Shown piece after piece: positions 1 through 4,910 of a DNA stretch of 6,356 bases (within the stretch, counting starts at the first letter, position 1; each line of letters starts with the position of its first letter). The DNA is taken from assembly GCA_023135855.1 (NCBI GenBank), contig JAGLSH010000040.1, positions 1-6,356 of the forward strand, written 5' to 3'. The notes beneath the pieces were generated by a model, which was not told where the DNA came from, did not search any database, and worked only from the letters and a program-made list of their open reading frames with translations. Source of the DNA: Candidatus Omnitrophota bacterium (GTDB lineage: Bacteria; Omnitrophota; Gorgyraeia; Duberdicusellales; 4484-171). Made by a program: the position numbers and the translations under genes.

Positions 1-168
1 TATCCTAGACAATTCTTTTTTAGAAACATGCTTGACTGCAATCTTTTTAAGTTTAATTAATTCTTCAATGTGAGGAGCAGAAAAATTTTCTGCTAAAAAT
101 ATCTTTTTAATACTCTGAGGATTTGCTCTTAAACGTTCAAAAACTGAATTTTTACCATAAAGAAACAT
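1..168 (-). CDS. rlmB: 23S rRNA 2'-O-ribose methyltransferase, RlmB/TrmH (SpoU) family, N-terminal part
   Basis: I translated this from the edge. The first 56 residues are visible, starting MFLYGKNSVFERLRANP, then KKIFLAENFS about 20 residues in. This is the usual opening of the SpoU substrate-binding domain (an L30e-like fold) of RlmB/TrmH-family enzymes, in which a (I/L)YGxNxVxExL motif is followed by a KKIFLAEG-like strand. Family members use S-adenosylmethionine to methylate a ribose 2'-OH, in RlmB a guanosine of 23S rRNA. The catalytic SPOUT knot domain lies beyond the window, so the exact target cannot be decided. The ATG at 166-168 is the first start after an in-frame stop upstream. 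It lies 16 bases after the stop of the coiled-coil gene, which suggests co-transcription. No strong Shine-Dalgarno is visible. Family assignment is firm; the RlmB subtype is likely. Confidence 0.85.
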   Translation of the reverse strand, partial: MFLYGKNSVFERLRANPQSIKKIFLAENFSAPHIEELIKLKKIAVKHVSKKELSRI

Positions 169-184
169 AAAATATTAGATATTG

Positions 185-859
185 TTAATTATGCATCTCA
201 TAACTAAGTCCATCTTTTAACTCCTCATTCTCTCTAGTTAATCTTTCAAGCTCTTTTTCGTTATCTGAGTATACAACCTTTTCTTTAAACAAATCAGCTC
301 TTAGCTTTAATTCTCTAGTCTTAACATCACTAAGTTCATTAATAGTCTTTTTTAACCGTAATTTTACTTCTTCTACCACTCTTCTAGCTTGTATTTCCTT
401 TCTTTTTAATTCACTAATGCAACGATCCTTTTTTTGTTCTTCTTCTTCTAATCTCTTGATCTCTAAAGTTAAGTCTATCAGTTTATGAGACAACCCTTCT
501 ATCTCTTTTTTAAAAAACTCTATTGTTTTCTCATATTCCTGAAGTTTTCCACTCTCCTGTGCCGGCAGAAAAACCTTTTGTTTAAAACCTTCTTTTTTCT
601 CTAAAAGTTTGATAATAGACGCTAAATCATTCTCTTTCAGATGGGATAAATCCTCTTTTATTGATGCACATAATTTATTCACACTGCTAGATTCGTTTTC
701 TAAAGAGAAAACTCTTTCCTTTAATTGCTCAATAGCAAATTCAGTCTTATTTTGAAAACCAACCTCAGAATTCTCTACTAATCTCCCCTTTGACGGTATG
801 AAAACAACTACCACTAAACCTACAGCTAAGCTAATCAATATCCACAAAAGCAAAATCAT
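185..859 (-). CDS. Membrane-anchored coiled-coil protein of unknown function
   Basis: 224 residues. Residues 2-21 are one hydrophobic helix (MILLLWILISLAVGLVVVVF) followed by basic residues, consistent with an N-terminal anchor and a cytoplasmic body. From about residue 36 to 218 the sequence is charged and heptad-like, rich in E, K, L and R with almost no proline or glycine, so it should form a long coiled coil. No catalytic motif is visible. The start is supported by AAGGA at 870-874, ten bases before the ATG. Two sigma70-type promoters lie just upstream (962-1000), and rlmB follows within 16 bases, so the two probably form an operon. Long coiled coils resemble one another by composition alone, so I give no family name. 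A scaffold or division-associated role is only a guess. Confidence 0.75.
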   Translation of the reverse strand: MILLLWILISLAVGLVVVVFIPSKGRLVENSEVGFQNKTEFAIEQLKERVFSLENESSSVNKLCASIKEDLSHLKENDLASIIKLLEKKEGFKQKVFLPAQESGKLQEYEKTIEFFKKEIEGLSHKLIDLTLEIKRLEEEEQKKDRCISELKRKEIQARRVVEEVKLRLKKTINELSDVKTRELKLRADLFKEKVVYSDNEKELERLTRENEELKDGLSYEMHN

Positions 860-961
860 ACTATACTAATCCTTCATGTTTCTATTATTTTACATAATCA
901 AGAACAATGGAGTCCTTGAGCCGTACCACCCTAGGGAACCTATCCTTATTTACAGGTCCTT

Positions 962-1000
962 ATTATATTAGGATTATAGGGTATTGGCAAGAAAATTCAA
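962..1000 (-). promoter_or_regulatory. Two overlapping sigma70-type promoters for the coiled-coil/rlmB operon
   Basis: On the minus strand TTGCCA (985-990) and TATAAT (962-967) are separated by 17 bases. A second pair, TTGAAT (995-1000) and TATAAT (973-978), has a 16-base spacer. Both fit consensus very well and point at the coiled-coil gene. They leave a leader of roughly 90-105 nt before the ATG at 859. The leader contains the palindrome CCCTAGGG (929-936), but I recognise no riboswitch. The rest of the gap at 860-1036 shows nothing coding. Confidence 0.6.
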
Positions 1001-1036
1001 TTGCTGAGAGGTAATTCCCTCATAAATGTGTCCTAC

Positions 1037-2007
1037 TTATTGCAAAAGATTAAGGATAACTTTTATCATCATATCTTTTTCTTTTGGACGACTGGAAGCT
1101 ATCATAAGCGTAAGCCCCACTAAAGCGCTATCATCAATAATTTTACTGCCGTCCCTTCTATGTAAGATGCCGCATTTTTCTAAAAAACACACGAGTAAAG
1201 CGGCAGCAATACGTTTATTACCATCTACAAAACTATGATTCTTAACTACAAAATACAACAAATGAGCCGCTTTATTCTGAACCGTAGGATACACGTCAGC
1301 TCCGCTAAAAGTCTGGTAAATTGCGCCTATCGAGCTTTTAAAGCTGCTATCTTTTCCTGCCCCACAAGATTTGAATCGTTAAACTTTTCTTTCATTGTGT
1401 CAATAATCACCTTGGCTCTTTCATAAGTAAGAGTATATTTAGTAGACTTTGTTCCTTTGGGAATTTTTAAGCGCTCATGGTCAAAATCATCAAGGATATC
1501 TAAGGCGCGGGTATAATCAGATATAACCTTAATAATTCCTCTGGCTTCAATTGATAAATCGGCAAGTGATTCAACATTTTCTATAAGCGCTATAGTTTTC
1601 TGTAATTCCTCGTATTTGACCGCGTTTTTGGTAAGATATTTCTCGTTAAGAGTGTAGCCATCAACTAAATGTCTACGCAATACGTTAGTCGCCCAAATGC
1701 GAAAATGTGTTGCTTACATGGAATTAACACGATAACCCACGGAAATAATCGCATCAAGATTATAAAACTTTGTTTTATAAGTTTTTCTGTCAGCGGCAGT
1801 ATGTTCCAAAATGGAACATACTGATTTCTTATTTAACTCTTTGGATTCAAAAATGTTAGATAAATACTTGGTAATTGCGGGGCGCTTCGTACCAAATAGT
1901 TTAGCTATCTGCGCTTGTGAGAGCCATACAGTTTCAGCTTCCAGCCGGACTTCTACTTTATTCTTATAAACAATTACTTTCCCTTTTGGGCTTTCTTCAT
2001 GTCTCAT
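1037..2007 (-). pseudogene. RhuM-Fic fusion protein gene, interrupted by a stop codon and a -1 frameshift
   Basis: Read across both lesions, this gives about 323 residues, close to the usual length of RhuM/Fic-DOC proteins. Residues 1-97 are the RhuM-type DNA-binding-like part (KVIVYKNKVEVRL, ETVWLSQAQIAKLFGTKRP, YNLDAIISVGYRVNS). An in-frame TAA at 1714-1716 is followed directly by the expected continuation ATHFRIWATNVLRRHLVDGYTL in the same frame. This fits a single CAA-to-TAA change. At 1336-1342 the frame shifts by -1 into SSIGAIYQTFSGADVYPTV, followed by the Fic motif HSFVDGNKRIAA. The motif has H, F, D, G, N, K and R in place, with lysine as in Doc. Fic enzymes transfer AMP or phosphate to protein targets; the role of RhuM fusions is not settled. 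The ATG at 2005-2007 has AGAAGGA upstream. Two lesions make it a probable pseudogene, although every conserved segment remains. Confidence 0.88.
1336..1342 (-). other. Slippery heptamer at the Fic frameshift
   Basis: On the minus strand, in the RhuM reading frame, the bases read T TTA AAA. This is the X XXY YYZ form of a -1 slippery site and lies exactly where homology passes to the Fic frame. The zero frame ends at TAG (1327-1329), two codons later. Slipping back by one base would give ...ALKSSIGAIYQTF, which is what the family predicts. It could be a programmed shift or a one-base deletion in a homopolymer; the nonsense codon upstream favours decay. Confidence 0.4.
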
Positions 2008-2070
2008 TATATTATCCTTCTTGCCATATATTCAAATTTATCACTACGCCTTCGTTCATATCCTATGGCT

Positions 2071-2098
2071 ATTTTAACACTTTTTGATATATAGACAA
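2071..2098 (-). promoter_or_regulatory. Probable sigma70 promoter of the RhuM-Fic gene
   Basis: On the minus strand TTGTCT (2093-2098), a 16-base spacer and TAAAAT (2071-2076) lie about 65 bases before the ATG at 2007. They sit in the divergent gap between this gene and the plus-strand HTH gene. I saw no clear promoter for the plus-strand gene in the same gap. Confidence 0.4.
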
Positions 2099-2138
2099 TG
2101 CGATAAAACAAAAGGAATAATTAAGGCAAAATCTGCTA

Positions 2139-2435
2139 TTGGCTCATCAGATACAAGAGGTGCTTAACGAAGGTAGGGCTAAAAACCTGAAAGAAATTTC
2201 AGGATGGCTCAATATGAGTCCACAAAGAATAAACCAGATAACAAGCCTCCTTCTCCTCTCGCCCAAGATCCAAGAAGAAATCATTCTATTTGAAGCTGGT
2301 CTTATATCATCTTTACCCGAATATAAATTACGCCAGGTCATCAATGAGATAGACTGGGAAAATCAATACAAAATCTGGCAGGAACTGCTTAACAATACAA
2401 CCAAAAATAAGTTCCCTTTGAAGAAAAACAGATAA
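2139..2435 (+). CDS. Small helix-turn-helix protein, probably a remnant of a recombinase-associated DNA-binding module
   Basis: 98 residues from a TTG start; no ATG is available and an in-frame TAA lies at 2118-2120. Residues 16-40 (LKEISGWLNMSPQRINQITSLLLL) form a ParB/KorB-like helix-turn-helix. It is followed by SPKIQEEI and then, around residues 62-82, by KLRQVINEIDWENQYKIWQEL. This order (basic helix, 'A-E-I-A-R-L-G-x-x-x-x-R-V-x-Q-I' HTH, 'L-R-x-x-x-x-E-x-D-W-x-x-Q' tail) is known from the C-terminal part of serine recombinases and from stand-alone proteins near them. No resolvase catalytic domain lies upstream, so this is either an orphan accessory protein or a truncated copy. The gene is convergent with the cassette array, and its 3' part contains a GTTRRRY-type core on the opposite strand (2387-2393). 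Confidence 0.55.
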   Translation: MAHQIQEVLNEGRAKNLKEISGWLNMSPQRINQITSLLLLSPKIQEEIILFEAGLISSLPEYKLRQVINEIDWENQYKIWQELLNNTTKNKFPLKKNR

Positions 2436-2470
2436 AAATGTTGTAAATATCAAAAAATTTAAATCAATAG

Positions 2471-2497
2471 ATTGATCCGTTGGATGAATTGTTAGAA
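2471..2497 (-). other. Half or degenerate attC at the distal end of the cassette array
   Basis: On the minus strand, right after the 3295-2492 gene, TCTAACAATTCATCCAACGG reads like the R''-L'' half of an attC. The TAA stop of that gene lies inside the TCTAAC core (2491-2496). The matching R'-L' half is not found at the normal distance. The nearest GTTRRRY core on this strand is GTTAAGC at 2387-2393, about 105 bases away inside the HTH gene. A 6-bp inverted repeat (ATCAAT/ATTGAT, 2463-2476) lies in between. The site looks decayed, or fused to a secondary target. Confidence 0.45.
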
Positions 2498-3295
2498 GAT
2501 TATTTTCAAAATTTTTTCTTTTTTTTCTGGATTATTCCAATGTTTTATTGCTTCCTTGAAATCAAAAGTTTTGTTTGAGGAAAAATCAGTTAAATCCTTA
2601 TAGGTTTCAAATGCCATTTTGCTAACGCATAAACTACGTTCATTTTCTCCCATGAGAACTATTAGTCTTCCGAAGAATTTCTCATTGTTAATACCCTCTT
2701 TATTATACGCAGTTTTTATGTTTCGTAGAATACAGGCGGCTCGTGCATGTTCTTGCCATGGAATTGCTGGATTTGTTCTATAGAGATGTCCTAAAACATT
2801 CGCCGCATCAAATCCTTTTGGTGGTTCTATTCCGCGAGCGCAATCTTTTGCTTCAGAATTGGCTTTAACTTTACATATCCAACCCCATCTTAGCCATTTG
2901 CCATTTTCATTATCAATAGCCCTTCTCATAAGATATAGGTAATATTCTTCTTGAACTCTTTTAATTTCGGAAGTAATTTGATGTTTTAAATCGAGATCGA
3001 TTGTTTTATCTTTTTCCCAAGATAGTAAAGTTTGATAACTTTGACGGCTACCCCCATTGTTAGTCCATATTGAAAGATTTCCTAATTGGCGAATTATTTC
3101 AAGTGTTGGAGGAAGAGAGCCTTTTTTGACAATATTCTGATCGGATTCTTTTTGGGGCATAGCAGCTTGTTCAGCCTTTTTCCCAACATAACCTTTTATC
3201 CAAACACCCGCTACAAATAAAATGAACAGAATTATAAGAAAAACAATATATTTTCTGGGATTTCTAATTATGGTTTTTATTTCTTCTAGATTCAT
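2492..3295 (-). CDS. Cassette-borne single-pass membrane protein of unknown function
   Basis: 267 residues. Residues 15-35 are a transmembrane helix (KYIVFLIILFILFVAGVWI) preceded by basic residues. The rest (about 230 residues) is soluble and has three cysteines within and after the GWICKVKANSEAKDCARG region. Near the end, HARAACILRNI and RLIVLMGENERSLCVSKMAFETYKDLT have the rhythm of HEAT-like helical repeats, followed by FDFKEAIKHWNNPEKKEKIL. That reading is tentative. The ATG lies about 11 bases after the R' core of attC1, and an AGAAG within that core can serve as ribosome-binding site. The stop codon lies inside the next attC half. These are the hallmarks of an integron cassette gene. 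I do not recognise the family. Confidence 0.75.
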   Translation of the reverse strand: MNLEEIKTIIRNPRKYIVFLIILFILFVAGVWIKGYVGKKAEQAAMPQKESDQNIVKKGSLPPTLEIIRQLGNLSIWTNNGGSRQSYQTLLSWEKDKTIDLDLKHQITSEIKRVQEEYYLYLMRRAIDNENGKWLRWGWICKVKANSEAKDCARGIEPPKGFDAANVLGHLYRTNPAIPWQEHARAACILRNIKTAYNKEGINNEKFFGRLIVLMGENERSLCVSKMAFETYKDLTDFSSNKTFDFKEAIKHWNNPEKKEKILKIIF

Positions 3296-3305
3296 TTTAT
3301 CTATC

Positions 3306-3368
3306 TTCTAACGTTTGAGCTCAGCCGCAAAAACCGTAGGTTTTTGTCGGCTGAAGCGAATTGTTATG
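3306..3368 (-). other. attC recombination site 1 (integron cassette junction)
   Basis: On the minus strand the site starts CATAACAATTCGCTTCAGCC and ends GCTGAGCTCAAACGTTAGAA, the layout of classical attC (59-base element) sites with outer R''/R' cores. The inner arms fold into a hairpin of 7 plus 8 base pairs (3321-3335 with 3339-3354) interrupted by one unpaired base at 3347. A single extrahelical base is typical of attC, though its position here is unusual. The loop is three bases. Recombination should cut at the G/TT of GTTAGAA, between 3312 and 3311. The site lies between the stop of the 3747-3397 gene and the start of the 3295-2492 gene and has the orientation expected for minus-strand cassettes. 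Confidence 0.8.
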
Positions 3369-3396
3369 AACGTCTATTTCTTAAATTTACTCATTT

Positions 3397-3747
3397 TTAC
3401 TTATTCTCTTCAAACGGATGGAATCCCATAGAAGATTTATCCTCTCGATTAAAACGATCATCCCTAATGCACATGATTCCTTTTATATATTGCCAAGGGA
3501 TTAAAACGTCAGCCTCAAATTCTTCTTTTGTTCTTTGGTTTTCGGGTATTGTATTGCCTTCTTCATCCCACCAAATTCCTAGTTTATATTTAGGATGTTT
3601 AACCCATACCCCCATATTGTTTGGTTCTATCCCAGATACAACACCCCACAGATTTTCTCCTTGTATATCAAAGATACGGAAATCATTTTTTATAGTCTCA
3701 TGAAATTTAAAAAGAACTAATTTACCAATCAAGCTATGTAAATCCAT
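3397..3747 (-). CDS. Cassette-borne hypothetical soluble protein
   Basis: 116 residues, starting MDLHSLIGKLVLFKFHETIKND. There is no signal peptide or membrane segment. The N-terminal part is beta-rich (KLVLFKF, FRIFDIQGENLWGVVSGIE, GVWVKHPKYKLGIWWDE), suggestive of a small beta-barrel. The C-terminal part is charged and contains VLIPWQYIKGIMCI. I know no family for it. It is the second gene of a two-gene cassette: the gap to the 4139-3783 gene is 35 bases and contains no attC. Its ribosome-binding site is unusual, a run of eight G (minus strand, 3750-3757) two bases before the ATG, preceded by eight A (3758-3765). attC site 1 follows the stop by about 28 bases. Confidence 0.7.
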   Translation of the reverse strand: MDLHSLIGKLVLFKFHETIKNDFRIFDIQGENLWGVVSGIEPNNMGVWVKHPKYKLGIWWDEEGNTIPENQRTKEEFEADVLIPWQYIKGIMCIRDDRFNREDKSSMGFHPFEENK

Positions 3748-3749
3748 TA

Positions 3750-3765
3750 CCCCCCCCTTTTTTTT
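3750..3765 (-). repeat. A8G8 homopolymer tract acting as ribosome-binding site
   Basis: On the minus strand eight A run directly into eight G, ending two bases before the ATG at 3747. G-rich tracts of this length slip during replication. A change in length would alter the Shine-Dalgarno sequence and its spacing. This is a plausible expression switch, but the length should be confirmed because such runs are also error-prone in sequencing. Confidence 0.5.
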
Positions 3766-3782
3766 ATTTTTACCAATAATCG

Positions 3783-4139
3783 CTATTGTTCAAATGCCTC
3801 GATCCAAAACTCAAACGTTTTTGTTGCCACATCAGGATTCCTGTTCGGCAATTGTTCTTTTGCAATAATTTTATGTTGACTATCTTCAAAGTATTGATGG
3901 CGTTCTCGAAAATAATTATACAATACAATAGCTCTACCAACATTGTGTGGCAATGAAAAATGCTCGGAATGATGTTTCTTCATATATTCAAGATTGAGGT
4001 TTAGATGATATTGAAATGAATCTTCAATAATTTGCCTATGAACTTCCGCGTTAGAGAAACCAATAAAACAAATTATATTTTTCCAGGGTTCTTCTATAGA
4101 TTTTTTTGTTTTTCCGATAAGCTTAATATAAGTATTCAT
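3783..4139 (-). CDS. Cassette-borne hypothetical protein
   Basis: 118 residues from the start chosen here, MNTYIKLIGKTKKSIEEPWKN. A start twelve codons further up (4175) would place the N-terminus inside attC site 2 and has no support. The start at 4139 has GGAG at 4145-4148 with a five-base spacer, and this Shine-Dalgarno lies within the R' core (GTTAGGAG) of attC site 2. The protein is soluble and helical, rich in H, N, F and Y (LNLEYMKKHHSEHFSLP, VGRAIVLYNYFRERHQYFED). No known domain is visible. It is the first gene of the two-gene cassette. Confidence 0.7.
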   Translation of the reverse strand: MNTYIKLIGKTKKSIEEPWKNIICFIGFSNAEVHRQIIEDSFQYHLNLNLEYMKKHHSEHFSLPHNVGRAIVLYNYFRERHQYFEDSQHKIIAKEQLPNRNPDVATKTFEFWIEAFEQ

Positions 4140-4145
4140 TTTTTC

Positions 4146-4219
4146 TCCTAACACCGAAATCACCTGCCCGACCAAGCTCGTTAGAGCGCGGAGAGAGTCA
4201 GGTGGATTGCTTTGTTAGC
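4146..4219 (-). other. attC recombination site 2 (integron cassette junction)
   Basis: On the minus strand GCTAACAAAGCAATCCACCT begins the site and CAGGTGATTTCGGTGTTAGG ends it. The outer cores are GCTAAC and GTTAGG. The inner arms CACCTG/CAGGTG (4161-4166 with 4199-4204) pair perfectly. A smaller hairpin, GCTC/GAGC (4176-4179 with 4184-4187), caps the loop. The stop codon of the upstream gene (4198-4200) lies in the arm, and the ribosome-binding site of the downstream gene lies in the GTTAGGAG core. The sequence differs from attC site 1 while the architecture is the same, as expected for attC sites. Confidence 0.78.
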
Positions 4220-4683
4220 TTTTTGCTATCTTCAATTTGTTTTTTTAGTATTTTGTTGTTACCCTTGAACATTCTTCCACATTGGGTTGTTGCATAAGCC
4301 CCGACTATTTTATCGACATCCTCTTTAAACATGTTTGGAAGGGGGTGGTAAATTGTAATGGCTGTTCTAGATTCCATTTTTCTAGGAAGTTTACCACCTT
4401 GAACTATTTGTTTATCCAAAAAGGATATTTTACCCTCTTTTTTATAGATATTTGTGGTAAAGCCTACTTCATGAATTGTTATAGGAAACTCACTTAAATT
4501 GACAACTTCAATGCAAACTCTTGAAACAATATCATTTTTCCCTTCGGGATTTTCAATAAATAGGTTAATTACAGGAGAAACCTTAATTTTAACCCTATCT
4601 TTAAAAAGCGACCGTATAAAATTAGTTATGCCTAAGACTACACCTATAGTTGCAATAATGAATATGTAAGTTTCATTTTTCAT
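4198..4683 (-). CDS. Cassette-borne membrane-anchored protein with a predicted beta-sandwich-like domain
   Basis: 161 residues. Residues 7-27 are hydrophobic (IFIIATIGVVLGITNFIRSLF) followed by KDR, giving an N-terminal anchor. Residues 31-125 alternate like beta strands (VKIKVSPVINLFIEN, SRVCIEVVNLSEFPITIHEVGF). The segment 'V-N-L-S-x-F-P-(V/I)-T-I-x-E-V-G-F' recurs, from memory, in small hypothetical proteins encoded in integron cassettes and mobile regions. The C-terminus is lysine-rich. The last codons and the stop (KQST*) run into attC site 2. The array promoter (4728-4756) lies just upstream, so this would be the first and best expressed cassette. Its function is unknown. Confidence 0.72.
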   Translation of the reverse strand: MKNETYIFIIATIGVVLGITNFIRSLFKDRVKIKVSPVINLFIENPEGKNDIVSRVCIEVVNLSEFPITIHEVGFTTNIYKKEGKISFLDKQIVQGGKLPRKMESRTAITIYHPLPNMFKEDVDKIVGAYATTQCGRMFKGNNKILKKQIEDSKKLTKQST

Positions 4684-4691
4684 AATTGTGA

Positions 4692-4766
4692 GCTAACAAT
4701 TAATATACGAGCTTGGTATTTTATTTAATTTTAGTAATATTTTCACGAATTGTAAAGAGTTAAGTT
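4692..4766 (-). other. Proximal boundary of the cassette array: possible attI or degenerate attC
   Basis: On the minus strand GTTAGC (4692-4697) lies eight bases before the first cassette ATG and has the form of a core site. About 65 bases upstream ACTTAAC (4760-4766) fits the RYYYAAC consensus. The only pairing between the arms is ACAATT/AATTGT (4696-4701 with 4748-4753) plus scattered A:T pairs. It is either a weak attC, an attI-like site or a plain genomic target. No integrase gene lies nearby. Confidence 0.3.
4728..4756 (-). promoter_or_regulatory. Promoter driving the cassette array (Pc-like)
   Basis: On the minus strand TTTACA (4751-4756), a 17-base spacer and TAAAAT (4728-4733) lie 45 bases before the ATG of the first cassette gene, pointing into the array. 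In integrons the cassettes are promoterless and read from one Pc promoter at the proximal end, so the position is as expected. Confidence 0.45.
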
Positions 4767-4781
4767 GAGACGTTCGATTAT

Positions 4782-4903
4782 GCTCATATTGAGCCTCTCA
4801 TAAACTAGATAGGTATCTGCCTAATTCCTAGTTTATGGCTGTATATGGGGGCTTGATGGGGTAATAAACGGCTACTATGCCCTAAACTAGCAGGCATAAA
4901 CTA
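4782..4903. repeat. Cluster of inverted and direct repeats downstream of the GIY-YIG gene
   Basis: Three hairpins occur in 120 bases: GCTCA/TGAGC (4782-4794); a perfect 10-bp stem CATAAACTAG/CTAGTTTATG (4799-4808 with 4828-4837) with an inner TAGG/CCTA; and TATGCC/GGCATA (4876-4898). The word TAAACTA(G) recurs at 4801, 4883 and 4897, and inverted at 4828. CATAAACTA is repeated directly at 4799 and 4895. No U-tract follows any stem, so these are not ordinary intrinsic terminators. The rest of the gap at 4684-4910 shows no gene. Confidence 0.65.
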
Positions 4904-4910
4904 AGAGAGA

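Noticed and set aside
923..932. AGGGTGGTAC on the minus strand, matching the start of the T-box consensus (AGGGTGGNACCGCG), in the leader of the coiled-coil gene
   Set aside because: The following bases (GGCTC) do not give ACCGCG, no CCCT partner or terminator follows, there is no room for a Stem I between promoter and motif, and the downstream gene is not an aminoacyl-tRNA synthetase or amino-acid gene.
2463..2476. ATCAAT/ATTGAT inverted repeat as a bidirectional terminator between convergent genes
   Set aside because: Only six A/T-rich base pairs with a two-base loop, too weak to support a terminator call.
4140..4175. Longer start (MVGQVISVLGEK) for the 4139-3783 gene
   Set aside because: The extension lies inside attC site 2. 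GGAG at 4145-4148 supports the ATG at 4139.
4799..4837. Intrinsic terminator of the GIY-YIG gene
   Set aside because: The stem is long, but neither strand has a U-tract after it and the loop is 19 bases. Described as a repeat instead.
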